This document shows, one piece after another, positions 15,497 to 23,903 of a DNA stretch of 64,000 nucleotides. This DNA comes from Azospirillum agricola (lineage in GTDB: Bacteria > Pseudomonadota > Alphaproteobacteria > Azospirillales > Azospirillaceae): positions 1-64,000 of the forward strand of contig NZ_JAGINM010000031.1 in the NCBI RefSeq assembly GCF_017876095.1. Direction: 5' to 3'. The position numbers and the translations under genes are program-made. The notes under the pieces were generated by a model, which was not told the DNA's origin, searched no databases, and was given only the letters and a program-made list of their open reading frames with translations. Position 1 is the stretch's first letter; each line of letters begins with the position of its first letter.

Positions 15497-17188
15497 ATGA
15501 ACCGCCTGTTCCAGCGCCTGCGGATCGGCGCCAAGATCCACGTCCTGGTCGGGCTGATGACCATCGTCGCGGCGCTGGTCGGCCTCGTCGGCATCGACAC
15601 GCTGCTGGCCCACGACGCGCTGGTCGCCGACATGCGGCTGGCCTCGTCGCGCGCGGTGATGGGAGAGCGGGTCAACGGGCTGATGCTGTCGGTGGTGATG
15701 GATTCGCGCGGCATCTACATGGCCCGCGACCGCGCCGAGGCGGAGAAGTTCGCCCGGCCGCTGCTCGATGGCCTGGGCGCGCTCGACGCGGCGATGGCGC
15801 GCTGGCGCGGCTTCCTGCCGCCCGGCCGCCGCGGCGAGCTGGACGCCGCCGACGCCCGCGCCCGCGAGTTCATCCGCTTCCGCTCCGAACTCGTCCGGCT
15901 GGCCCGCGAGGACACTCTGGCGGCGGCGCGTGCCTACGGCGACAACGACGCCAACCGGACCAACCGCAAGGCGCTGAACGACCTCGTCCAGGGGCTGGCC
16001 GCCCGCAACGCGGCGGAGGTCGGGGAGCTCAACGCCGCCATGGACGCCCACACCCGCCAGCGCCTGGGCGTCATGCTGGCGATCCTGGCCGGCGGCACGC
16101 TGGGCGGCACGGCGCTGGCCTCGGCGGTCGGCCGCCTCACCATCGCCCGGCCATTGCGGCGGATGACCGGCGCCATGACGGCGCTGGCCGCCGGTGACAC
16201 CGCCAGCGCCTGCCCGACGCACGACAGCCGCGACGAGATCGGCGACATGGGGCGCGCGCTCCAGGTCTTCCGCCGCAACGCCCTGGACCGCGAGCGGCTG
16301 GCCGCCGAGCACGCCGCCGCCGAGGCCGCCCGCGACCGCCGCGCCCTGGCGGTGGAGGCGCTGACCGGCGCCTTCGCCGGAACCGCCACCCGCGTCTTCG
16401 GCACGGTGGTCGATTCGGCGACGGCGCTCGACGGCACCGCGCGCAGCCTGACCCAGCTGGCCGACCGGACCAACCGGCAGGCCGCGACCTGCGCCGCGAC
16501 CGCGCGGCAGACCTCCGTCAACGTCGAGAGCATGGCGGCGGCCACCGACCAGATGGCGGCGACGGTGCGCGCGATCGCCGATCAGGTCGTGCAGTCCACC
16601 GCCATCGCCGGCGAGGGCAAGCGGCAGGCGGAGAACACCGGCCTGACGGTGCGGGCGCTGGCCGAGGCCGCGAGCCGCATCGGCGAGGTGGTGACGCTGA
16701 TCCACGACATCGCCAGCCAGACCAACCTGCTGGCGCTCAACGCCACCATCGAGGCGGCCCGCGCCGGCGAGGCCGGCAAGGGCTTCGCGGTGGTCGCCGG
16801 CGAGGTGAAGGCGCTGGCCAGCCAGACCGCTCGGGCCACCGACGAGATCGCCGCCCAGATCGCCGCCATGCGCGACGCGACCGGCGGGGCGGTGCAGGCC
16901 ATCGCCGCCATCGGAGCGACCATCGAGGCGATGCACGCGGTGGCCGGATCGATCGCCGCGGCGGTCGACCAGCAGACCGCCGCGGCCGGCGAGGTTTCCC
17001 GCAACGTGCGGCAGGCGGCGACCGGCACGCGGCACGTCTCGGCCAGCCTCGCCGAGGTCACCCGCGCCTCGCACGACACCGGGGCCGCCGCCGCCCAGGT
17101 GCTGGACGCCGGAGAGACGCTGTCGCGCCACGCCCGCGAGTTCCAGGCGGAGATGGACCGCTTCCTCGCCGGCATCCGCGCCGCGTAG
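15497..17188 (+). CDS. Methyl-accepting chemotaxis protein
   Basis: A 563-residue transmembrane chemoreceptor. TM1 lies at about residues 15-35 (VLVGLMTIVAALVGLVGID), then a periplasmic helical sensor of about 150 residues, TM2 at about 190-210, a HAMP domain (ARPLRRMTGAMTALAAGDT...DEIGDMGRAL), and a cytoplasmic signalling domain with the conserved hairpin tip IASQTNLLALNATIEAARAGEAGKGFAVVAGEVK. It signals to CheA/CheW. No C-terminal CheR-docking pentapeptide is seen. No che genes are nearby. Located just after an organic-acid transporter, it may detect a carboxylate, but the ligand is not readable. Confidence 0.92.
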   Translation: MNRLFQRLRIGAKIHVLVGLMTIVAALVGLVGIDTLLAHDALVADMRLASSRAVMGERVNGLMLSVVMDSRGIYMARDRAEAEKFARPLLDGLGALDAAMARWRGFLPPGRRGELDAADARAREFIRFRSELVRLAREDTLAAARAYGDNDANRTNRKALNDLVQGLAARNAAEVGELNAAMDAHTRQRLGVMLAILAGGTLGGTALASAVGRLTIARPLRRMTGAMTALAAGDTASACPTHDSRDEIGDMGRALQVFRRNALDRERLAAEHAAAEAARDRRALAVEALTGAFAGTATRVFGTVVDSATALDGTARSLTQLADRTNRQAATCAATARQTSVNVESMAAATDQMAATVRAIADQVVQSTAIAGEGKRQAENTGLTVRALAEAASRIGEVVTLIHDIASQTNLLALNATIEAARAGEAGKGFAVVAGEVKALASQTARATDEIAAQIAAMRDATGGAVQAIAAIGATIEAMHAVAGSIAAAVDQQTAAAGEVSRNVRQAATGTRHVSASLAEVTRASHDTGAAAAQVLDAGETLSRHAREFQAEMDRFLAGIRAA

Positions 17189-17200
17189 GACCTCTGGCGC

Positions 17201-18100
17201 CTAACCGCGCAGCACCGCCAGCGCCGACAGCCCCTCCACCGCGTGGTCGAGGAAGGCGCGCACCCGCCCCGGCATGAAGCGCGCCGTCGGCACCACCACC
17301 TGCACCGGCAGCGGCGGCGGCTCGCTCTCCGGCATCAGCCGCACCAGCGTGCCGGCCGCCAGATCCTCCGCCACCTGGTAGGACAGCGGGCGGGCGATCC
17401 CCTGCCCCTCGCGCGCCGCCAGCAGCGCCGGCTCGATGTGGCTGACCGCAAGGCGCGGGGACAGCCGCACCACCCGCTCGCGCCCATCCAGCGTGAAGCG
17501 CCATTCCGCCGGAACCGGGCGCGGCACGCTGACGATGACGTCGTGCCCGGCCAGATCCTCCGGTGTTTCGGGAACGCCGCGTTCGGCGAGGTAGGCCGGG
17601 CTGGCGACCAGATAGCGGCCGACCTGCCCGACGCGGCGGGCGACCATTCCGGAATCCGGCAGGTTTCCGATGCGGATGGCGACGTCCAACTCCTGCTCGA
17701 TCAGGTCGAGGTTGCCGTCGGACAGCACCAGTTCGACCCGGACGTCGCGGTAGAGGCGCATGAAGCCGATGACCAGCGGCGTCACATGCTTGCGCCCGAA
17801 CATCACCGGCGCCGTCACCCGCAGCCGGCCGTGCAGCGGGCGCTCGGTTCCGGCGGCGAGCAGCGCCTCGTCGTAATCGGCGAGCAGCCGGCGCGCCTGC
17901 TCGGCCAGCCGTCGTCCGGCCTCGGTGGGGGCGAGGCTGCGCGTCGTCCGCTCGATCAGGCGGACGCCGAGCCGCTCCTCCAGCGCGGTCAGGCCGCGCG
18001 TCACCGCCGCCGCCGAGCGGCCCAGCCGCTTCGCCGCTCCGGCGAGGCTGCCGGCGTCGAGGATGGCGACGAACAGCGCAAGCTCGTCCAGGCGGTCCAT
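17201..18100 (-). CDS. LysR family transcriptional regulator
   Basis: The 299-residue regulator has an N-terminal winged helix (residues 1-60: MDRLDELALFVAILDAGSLAGAAKRLGRSAAAVTRGLTALEERLGV) and a two-lobed substrate-binding domain (from about residue 90, LRVTAPVMFGRKHVTPLV). The ATG at 18098-18100 yields the standard LysR N-terminus; longer starts add 43 atypical residues. It is divergent from the glutathione transferase/flavin-barrel pair and probably controls it. An inverted repeat CGCAAG-N5-CTTGCG lies in between. The effector is unknown. Confidence 0.88.
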   Translation of the reverse strand: MDRLDELALFVAILDAGSLAGAAKRLGRSAAAVTRGLTALEERLGVRLIERTTRSLAPTEAGRRLAEQARRLLADYDEALLAAGTERPLHGRLRVTAPVMFGRKHVTPLVIGFMRLYRDVRVELVLSDGNLDLIEQELDVAIRIGNLPDSGMVARRVGQVGRYLVASPAYLAERGVPETPEDLAGHDVIVSVPRPVPAEWRFTLDGRERVVRLSPRLAVSHIEPALLAAREGQGIARPLSYQVAEDLAAGTLVRLMPESEPPPLPVQVVVPTARFMPGRVRAFLDHAVEGLSALAVLRG

Positions 18101-18127
18101 GATCCTCCCGGCGATCCTTCCGGCTTC

Positions 18128-18144
18128 CGCAAGAGTTCCTTGCG
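18128..18144. promoter_or_regulatory. Candidate LysR binding repeat
   Basis: CGCAAG-AGTTC-CTTGCG, perfect 6-bp arms, in the 141-bp gap between the divergent LysR and GST genes. Its position fits a LysR recognition site, although the arm spacing is shorter than the classical T-N11-A layout. Confidence 0.4.
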
Positions 18145-18241
18145 ATGAGAGCGCATTCCCCATGGGCGACGCAAGTGGTTCCCTGCAATCGCCAACCGGC
18201 ACCCAAGCCCTCAACGGCCAAGCCCCCAACGGGAGACTCCG

Positions 18242-18862
18242 ATGACCGAATCCGGGATCACGCTCTACGGCATGTCACTGTCCGGCCACGCGCACCGCGC
18301 GGAAGCCTTTCTGAACATCCTCGGCCTGCCGCACCGCTACGTGGAGTGCTACGACCAGCTCCGCAGCGACTCCTTCCTCGCGCTGAACCCGCTGGGGCAA
18401 TTGCCGGTCCTGGTCGACGGCGACGTCGTGGTGCCGGATTCCAACGCCATCCTGGTCTATCTCGCCGCCCGCTACGACGAGACCGGGCAGTGGAACCCGG
18501 GCGATCCGCCGACCGCCGCGCGCGTCCAGCGCTGGCTGTCGGTCGCCGCCGGCGACATCCGCTTCGGGCCGGCGCGGGCGCGCATCCTCACCCTGTGGGG
18601 CGGGCCGGAATCGATGGCCGACGCCCAGGCCGCCGCCACCCGAATCCTGCGCTTCATGGAGCAGCATCTGGAAACGCGGGACTGGCTGGCCGCCGACCGG
18701 GCGACCATCGCCGACATCGCCTGCTACGCCTATGTGGCGCGGGCGCCGGAAGGGCATGTGGCGCTCGATCCCTACCCGGCGGTGCGCCGCTGGCTGGAGC
18801 GGGTGGAGGCGCTGCCGCGCTTCACCGCCATGCCGCGCACCCCCATTCCCCAACCCGCCTGA
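18242..18862 (+). CDS. Glutathione S-transferase family protein
   Basis: 206 residues with a thioredoxin-fold N-terminal domain (residues 1-80: ITLYGMSLSGHAHRAEAFLNIL, LNPLGQLPVLVDGDVVVPDSNAILVYLA) and a helical C-terminal domain with the folding motif DRATIADIACYAY. The Gly-x-Leu-Pro-Val cis-proline and the DSNAI glutathione-gamma-glutamyl site are present; the catalytic position in the first loop carries Ser (SLSGHAHR). Probably cytosolic detoxification. It precedes the flavin-barrel gene by 28 bp and is likely cotranscribed with it under the divergent LysR. Confidence 0.88.
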   Translation: MTESGITLYGMSLSGHAHRAEAFLNILGLPHRYVECYDQLRSDSFLALNPLGQLPVLVDGDVVVPDSNAILVYLAARYDETGQWNPGDPPTAARVQRWLSVAAGDIRFGPARARILTLWGGPESMADAQAAATRILRFMEQHLETRDWLAADRATIADIACYAYVARAPEGHVALDPYPAVRRWLERVEALPRFTAMPRTPIPQPA

Positions 18863-18890
18863 CCGGCGACAAGCCACGAGGAGGACGGCC

Positions 18891-19808
18891 ATGCACCCGG
18901 ATCCGCTCGACGATCCCTTCCATCCCGGCGAACGGGAAGCCCAGGCGCGGGCCGGCTTCCGCGTGCCGTCCGCCCCGATCCGCGACGTGCTGATCCCGCA
19001 GCACCGCGACTTCTACCCGCTGCTGCCCTTTCTGCTGGTCGCCGCGGCCGACGCGCAGGGCGCGCCCTCGGCCGGGATCCTGACCGGCCCGCCGGGGTTC
19101 GTCACCTCCCCCGATCCGCGCATCCTCCGGATCCGGCCGGAGCATGGGGCGTGGGACGGCTGGCCGGGCGGCCCCGCCCCCGGCGCGGCGGTCGGCGCGC
19201 TGGGCATCGATCTGGCAACCCGGCGCCGCAACCGGGTCAACGGCACGGTGATCGCGGCGGACGGGGGCGGCTTCGACCTGATGGTCGAGCAGAGCTTCGG
19301 CAACTGCCCGCAATACATCCAGGGGCGGCTGGTGGAGACGGCGGCCCCGGTCGCGGCCCCGCGCGAGCCGCTGGGCGGCCTGGACGCCGACGCCCGCCGC
19401 GCCATCGCCGAGGCCGACACGGTCTTCGTCGCCTCCTCGTCCACACCAGGGGTGGAGGGCGGTTTCGACGTGTCGCACCGGGGCGGGCCGGCGGGCTTCA
19501 TCCGCATCGACGGCGACCGGCTGACCGTTCCCGACTATTCCGGCAACCGCTACTTCAACACGCTGGGGAACTTCCTGGTGAATCCGCAGGCCGGACTTCT
19601 GATCGTCGACTTCGCGACCGGCGACGCGCTGCATCTGACCGGCCGCGTGGGCATCGACTGGGAGCCCCCCGGCGACCTGCCGGGCGCCCAGCGCTCCTGG
19701 AGCCTGACGGTGGAGCGCGGGTGGCGGCAGCGCGCCGCCATCCCGCTGCGCTGGAGCTTCCGCGACCAGTCCCCGGCGACGTTGCGCATCATCGCCGGGG
19801 CGGCATGA
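18891..19808 (+). CDS. Pyridoxamine 5'-phosphate oxidase-like FMN-binding protein
   Basis: A 305-residue protein built on the split-barrel flavin fold: residues about 40-150 and, more clearly, 170-280, with TVFVASSSTP...GFDVSHRGGPAGFIRI and DYSGNRYFNTLGNFLVNPQAGLLIVDFATGD, the latter typical of PNPOx-related proteins. It probably binds FMN or a flavin-like cofactor; the redox substrate is unknown. The ATG has an excellent AGGAGG site. Together with the upstream GST gene it forms a likely stress or detoxification operon. Confidence 0.82.
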   Translation: MHPDPLDDPFHPGEREAQARAGFRVPSAPIRDVLIPQHRDFYPLLPFLLVAAADAQGAPSAGILTGPPGFVTSPDPRILRIRPEHGAWDGWPGGPAPGAAVGALGIDLATRRRNRVNGTVIAADGGGFDLMVEQSFGNCPQYIQGRLVETAAPVAAPREPLGGLDADARRAIAEADTVFVASSSTPGVEGGFDVSHRGGPAGFIRIDGDRLTVPDYSGNRYFNTLGNFLVNPQAGLLIVDFATGDALHLTGRVGIDWEPPGDLPGAQRSWSLTVERGWRQRAAIPLRWSFRDQSPATLRIIAGAA

Positions 19809-19913
19809 GCCTACCGGCATGACTGCGGGGACGCATCGCCAAGCGGCGGAAAATATGCTTCGATGACACTTTCGTTACAGCCATCCGTCACATCCATCGA
19901 AGAGGTTCCGCCG

Positions 19914-20795
19914 ATGATCCGATCCGCTGGTGCCGGGCGTTTGCCGATGCGCCTGTCCGGTGCGCTTGCCCTGTCCCTCCTGACCGCCTCCGCCCTGTCT
20001 CCCGCTCTCGCCGCCGACCCGGTGCCGCAGAACGACCTGCTGAACGCCGAGCTGTGGATGCAACGCTCGGTCGAGTACAAGGCGAACGCGCTGGCGGTCT
20101 ACGCGCTGGGCCGGATCCAGCTCGACAAGGCGCTGGCCGACAGGAACTGGACGGCGGCGACCGAGCAGACCGGCGCCTACCAGGATCTGCCGCCGGCCGT
20201 GGTGCTGGATCTGGACGAGACGGCGATGGACAACTCGGCTTATCAGGTCGGGCTGGTCACCACCAACGGCGAGTTCTCGCCGAAGACCTGGGACGCCTGG
20301 GTCAAGGCCGAGAAGGCGACCGCCGTTCCCGGCGCCGTCGAGTTCACCCAATACGCCGAGTCGAAGGGCGTGAAGGTCTTCTACGTCACCAACCGCAACG
20401 CCGACCAGGAGGAGCCGACCCGACGCAACGCGCAGGCGCTGGGCTTCCCGATGGGCGGCAACGTCGACACCTTCCTGATGTCGAAGGAGAAGCCCGACTG
20501 GGGCTCGGCCAAGAGCACGCGCCGTGCCTTCATCGCCAAGGACTACCGCATCGTCCTGCTGTTCGGCGACAATTACGGCGACTTCTCCGACGCCTACAAC
20601 GGCAGCGAGGCCGACCGGCTGAAGGCGTTCGAGGCGGACAAGGAGCGTTTCGGCCGCGACTGGCTGATGCTGGCCAACCCCGGCTACGGCTCTTTCGAGA
20701 GCACGCCCTACCAGCACAATTTCAAGCTGTCGGCCGACGAGAAACGGGCGAAGAAGATCGGCGCGCTGGAGCCCTGGGTGGCCCCCACCCAGTAA
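19914..20795 (+). CDS. Secreted HAD acid phosphatase (lipoprotein e(P4)/class C type)
   Basis: A 293-residue protein with a signal peptide (MIRSAGAGRLPMRLSGALALSLLTASALSPALA, cleavage likely AxA) and the class C acid phosphatase motifs: PPAVVLDLDETAMDNSAYQ with the nucleophilic D-x-D-x-T, VFYVTNRNADQEEPTRRNAQ, and LFGDNYGDFSD. It hydrolyses phosphomonoesters in the periplasm. No lipobox cysteine is seen, so it is probably soluble, unlike e(P4). The start at 19914 gives the signal peptide and has AGAGG upstream. It stands alone after the GST/flavin pair. Confidence 0.88.
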   Translation: MIRSAGAGRLPMRLSGALALSLLTASALSPALAADPVPQNDLLNAELWMQRSVEYKANALAVYALGRIQLDKALADRNWTAATEQTGAYQDLPPAVVLDLDETAMDNSAYQVGLVTTNGEFSPKTWDAWVKAEKATAVPGAVEFTQYAESKGVKVFYVTNRNADQEEPTRRNAQALGFPMGGNVDTFLMSKEKPDWGSAKSTRRAFIAKDYRIVLLFGDNYGDFSDAYNGSEADRLKAFEADKERFGRDWLMLANPGYGSFESTPYQHNFKLSADEKRAKKIGALEPWVAPTQ

Positions 20796-20944
20796 CGCCC
20801 TCCACCGGAGAGCCACGGAATCCGGCCGGCCGCCGCACCGTCCTTCCCGGTGTGGCGGTCGGGGGGAGTCGCGTCGCCGCGCGCGTGGCGGCGCGCCAAC
20901 GGCCTGTCCGGCCCGTTCCGAGAGCCGGCGGCCAGACGGGGCGC

Positions 20945-21097
20945 TCAGAAGATCAGGCGGACCGCCTGGACGATGGCGACCCACGGGGCGCCGATCGCCA
21001 CCACCCACACCGCGGCGCGGGCCAGACCATGCATCTTGCGGACCTGCGGCTCGGCGGCAACGGCGGCGTCGAAGGAGGTGGCGTTGAAGGACGACAT
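20945..21097 (-). CDS. Small 50-residue hydrophobic protein, unknown function
   Basis: Reading on the minus strand gives MSSFNATSFDAAVAAEPQVR, then KMHGLARAAVWVVAIGAPWV and AIVQAVRLIF, then TGA: a polar start followed by a Trp-containing hydrophobic helix. Codon use is typical of the genome (GC-rich third positions), and a GGAG lies about 10 bases before the ATG. I do not recognise a family. It may be a small membrane protein. Confidence 0.45.
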   Translation of the reverse strand: MSSFNATSFDAAVAAEPQVRKMHGLARAAVWVVAIGAPWVAIVQAVRLIF

Positions 21098-21477
21098 GGC
21101 GGGTGGCTCCGGGTTCGAGGTGATGATCGTGTTGAGGCGATCATGCGGCCCGGATCGTTAACGCCTCTTAAAGATTGGCTCCCGCACCACCGGCGATTGA
21201 GTCGTACCCCGGTCGGACGGGCGTCGCTTTCTCCTGAGATGTTTCATTGAAAATCTTCAACGCCAAACAGCTCTGATCGCATAACAAGAATGCCGTTGCG
21301 ACCTCCAGAAAACTCACTGATGTCAAAGGTCTAAAGTCCAGGAAAGCTTTGAATTGCAAAATTCCGGGCGCGTAGCCTCTCCCTTGCATGACGGCGCCGG
21401 TCCATATTTGCAGTTCCCGTACCTCACGTTCCAGCGCCTTGATCCGCTCCTGCTCGTCCGCTCGCAGCGATTGGCGG
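21098..21477. other. Low-GC intergenic stretch with no clear gene
   Basis: From about 21160 to 21380 the base composition is markedly AT-richer than the surroundings and no convincing coding frame is present. The right end contains the IS3-like fragment listed separately. It looks like acquired or decaying DNA between the small gene and gntR. Confidence 0.4.
21408..21476 (-). pseudogene. Fragment resembling IS3-family transposase OrfA
   Basis: The peptide RQSLRADEQERIKALEREVR, continuing ELQ, matches the leucine-zipper region of IS3-type OrfA proteins (ERxRxKxLEREnRELrxANEILrkA), but it stops matching after ELQ. Only about 23 codons remain, abutting the stop codon of the GntR gene. Recognised from pattern only. 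Confidence 0.35.
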
Positions 21478-22164
21478 CTACCGCTGCATCTCGACCAGAG
21501 CATCCGCATAGGCGGCCTGGGCGCGCAGGATGTGCTGGGACAGCAGTTGCCTGAGCAGCGCCGAATCCCGCTTCTCAAACGCCTCGATCATGCTGCGGTG
21601 CTCGCCGAACGACAAATCCTGCTGGCCGCTGTGCGGAACCGAGAGATGCGCGCGCAACGCCGCCACCCGGCCGGAGATCGTCCGGTAGGCGTTCGCCAGA
21701 TGCACGTTGCCGCAATGGTTGACGAAGCTCTCATGGAAAACGGTGTCGGCGCGGGCGTAGGCCTTCGTGTCGCCGGCCTCGCGCGCAACCCGCATCATGT
21801 CAAGGGCGGCGGCCATGTCGTCCCGCGTCTCCGCCAGCGCCCTCTCCATGCAGCGCTCCAGCGCGCTGGTCTCCAGCAGCAGGCGGAAGGAGGCGAGCTG
21901 CTCGACATCCTCCAGCGTCGGCTGGAAGACGAAGGTCCCCTTCTTGGGCACGATCACCACCAGCCCCTGCTGCTCCAGCCGGGTCAGCGCCTCGCGCATC
22001 GGGGTGCGGCTGACGCCGAGCGACAGCCCCACCGCATCCTCCGACAGGGCCTGGCCGAAGGACAGCTCGGCGTTGACGATGGCATCGCGCAGCCGCTCCT
22101 CGACGATCGTCGACAGGGCCTTGGGAAGCTCGATCTGCAAGCGCGGTATCATTGTCTGTTCCAC
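21478..22164 (-). CDS. GntR family transcriptional regulator, FCD (FadR) subfamily
   Basis: 228 residues with an N-terminal winged helix (ALSEDAVGLSLGVSRTPMREALTRLEQQGLVVIVPKKGTFV) and an FCD domain (ADTVFHESFVNHCGN; FGEHRSMIEAF), which provides Asp and His metal ligands for a carboxylate effector. GTG at 22164 is used here; an ATG four codons later (22152) is equally possible. It is divergent from the FAD dehydrogenase/TRAP operon and very probably represses it; a CTTGGA-N7-TCCAAG repeat lies between them. Confidence 0.9.
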   Translation of the reverse strand: MEQTMIPRLQIELPKALSTIVEERLRDAIVNAELSFGQALSEDAVGLSLGVSRTPMREALTRLEQQGLVVIVPKKGTFVFQPTLEDVEQLASFRLLLETSALERCMERALAETRDDMAAALDMMRVAREAGDTKAYARADTVFHESFVNHCGNVHLANAYRTISGRVAALRAHLSVPHSGQQDLSFGEHRSMIEAFEKRDSALLRQLLSQHILRAQAAYADALVEMQR

Positions 22165-22284
22165 GGTCCGCCGGTTGCGTGCGTCCTGTCAGGCCCTCAT
22201 CCGGCGGTCGCCGAACCGCCGGGCCATTATCCAGAGCCAGATCCAGAGATAGTCCCTCCGTCTTCGAAGAGCAATATCTTCCAT

Positions 22285-22303
22285 CTTGGACACTGTATCC
22301 AAG
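22285..22303. promoter_or_regulatory. Candidate operator between gntR and the FAD dehydrogenase gene
   Basis: CTTGGA-CACTGTA-TCCAAG, perfect 6-bp arms, followed by GTACAACGTCTTGCAC. It lies about 100 bp before the dehydrogenase start and 120 bp before gntR. It differs from the TGGTATACCA motif of the first region, consistent with a different GntR protein. Confidence 0.5.
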
Positions 22304-22405
22304 GTACAACGTCTTGCACACAGTCATGGGCCGTGATAGAGGGTGTCACCAGCAAACGAGCCGGCCGGGCGCCGGACACACGGAATCATGCGAGGGAAGA
22401 CGCCG

Positions 22406-23827
22406 ATGGAGATCGTTGCCACCCAGAGGATCCCGGACGTCGAGAGCGGCAGGAGAGTGCCGGACGCGATGCTGGCGGATCTGCGGCAGCTTCTGGGCGC
22501 GCGCCTGGCCCTTGGCCTGGCGGAGCGCGAACAGCATGGGCGGGGCGAATCCTACCACGCCACCCAGGCTCCCGACGCCGTCTGCTACGCGGAGAGCACG
22601 GAGGAGGTGTCGGCGATCCTGCGTCTCTGCTCCGCTTACGGCGTTCCGGTCGTGCCCTTCGGGGCGGGCACCTCGCTGGAGGGTCATGTCTCCGCCGTGC
22701 GCGGCGGCGTCTGCGTCGACCTCAGCCGCATGACGCGCATCATCGCCGTGCGGGCCGAGGATCTGGACGTGACGGTCCAGGCCGGGGTGACGCGCCTCCA
22801 GCTGAACGAGGAGCTGCGCGCCACCGGCCTGTTCTTCCCGATCGATCCCGGCGGGGAAAGCACCTTGGGCGGCATGGCGGCGACACGGGCGTCCGGCACC
22901 AACGCGGTGCGCTACGGCACCATGCGCGAGAACGTGCTGTCGATGACCGTGGTGACCGCCGACGGCGAGGTCATCCGCACCGGCAGCCGCGCCCGCAAAT
23001 CCTCGGCCGGCTACGACCTGACGCGGCTGTTCGTCGGCTCGGAAGGCACGCTCGGCATCATCACCGAGCTGACCGTCCGGCTTTACGGCATCCCGGAGAC
23101 CATCTCGGCCGCCGTCGTGCCCTTCGAGACGGTGGAGGCCGCCGTCGCCTCGGTCGTGTCGGTCATCCAGTGCGGCATCCCGGTCGCCCGCGTCGAGTTG
23201 ATGGACACGCGCACCGTGCAGGCGACCAACCGCTACTGCGGCCTGTCCTACCGCGAGACGCCGACCCTGTTCTTCGAGTTCCACGGCTCGCCCGGCACCG
23301 TCGCCGAGCAGATCGCGATGACGAGGGAGCTGACGGCCGACCACGGCGCGCTGGACTTCGAATCGGCCAGCGATCCCGACACCCGCGCGACCCTGTGGCG
23401 GGCCCGGCACGCCGTCCATTACGCGGTCCAGGCCATGCGCCCCAACGCGAAGGTGTGGAGCACGGACGTCTGCGTCCCGATATCGGGCCTGACCCGCTGC
23501 ATCGCCGAGACCCAGGCGGACATCGCGTCGGCCTCCTTCTTCATCTCGATCGTCGGCCATGTCGGCGACGGAAACTTCCACCTCGGCCTCGTCATCGACC
23601 CGTCGGATCCGGCGGAGCTGGAGGAGGCGGACGGCATCAACGACCGGCTGATCCGCCGCGCCATCGGCATGGACGGGACCTGCACCGGCGAACACGGCAT
23701 CGGCTCGGGCAAGATCAAGTTCATGGAGCTCGAGCACGGCCGCGCCGTCCGCGTCATGCAGGCGGTCAAGGCGGCGCTCGACCCGGCCAACATCCTGAAT
23801 CCCGGCAAGGTCCTGCCGGCGGCCTGA
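22406..23827 (+). CDS. FAD-linked oxidase, D-lactate dehydrogenase (cytochrome)/GlcD type
   Basis: The 473-residue flavoprotein has the VAO FAD-binding domain (VVPFGAGTSLEGHVSAVRGGVCVDLSRM, PGGESTLGGMAATRASGTNAVRYG, GYDLTRLFVGSEGTLGIITELTVRLY) and a C-terminal FAD-oxidase domain with GHVGDGNFHL and GTCTGEHGIGSGKIKF, the hydroxyacid/metal site. Such enzymes oxidise D-2-hydroxyacids (lactate, glycolate, 2-hydroxyglutarate) to 2-oxoacids, passing electrons to cytochrome c or quinone. The ATG at 22406 has GAGGGA upstream; an earlier ATG at 22388 is possible. It heads an operon with a TRAP carrier and a PEP-mutase-family protein, which suggests an imported hydroxyacid as substrate. Confidence 0.87.
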   Translation: MEIVATQRIPDVESGRRVPDAMLADLRQLLGARLALGLAEREQHGRGESYHATQAPDAVCYAESTEEVSAILRLCSAYGVPVVPFGAGTSLEGHVSAVRGGVCVDLSRMTRIIAVRAEDLDVTVQAGVTRLQLNEELRATGLFFPIDPGGESTLGGMAATRASGTNAVRYGTMRENVLSMTVVTADGEVIRTGSRARKSSAGYDLTRLFVGSEGTLGIITELTVRLYGIPETISAAVVPFETVEAAVASVVSVIQCGIPVARVELMDTRTVQATNRYCGLSYRETPTLFFEFHGSPGTVAEQIAMTRELTADHGALDFESASDPDTRATLWRARHAVHYAVQAMRPNAKVWSTDVCVPISGLTRCIAETQADIASASFFISIVGHVGDGNFHLGLVIDPSDPAELEEADGINDRLIRRAIGMDGTCTGEHGIGSGKIKFMELEHGRAVRVMQAVKAALDPANILNPGKVLPAA

Positions 23828-23903
23828 CCGGCCGGCTCCCCCCCCGGAAGCGCAACGCCTTCACAACAAGAACGGCCGACGCCGTCAATTCGAGGAAACA
23901 TCC

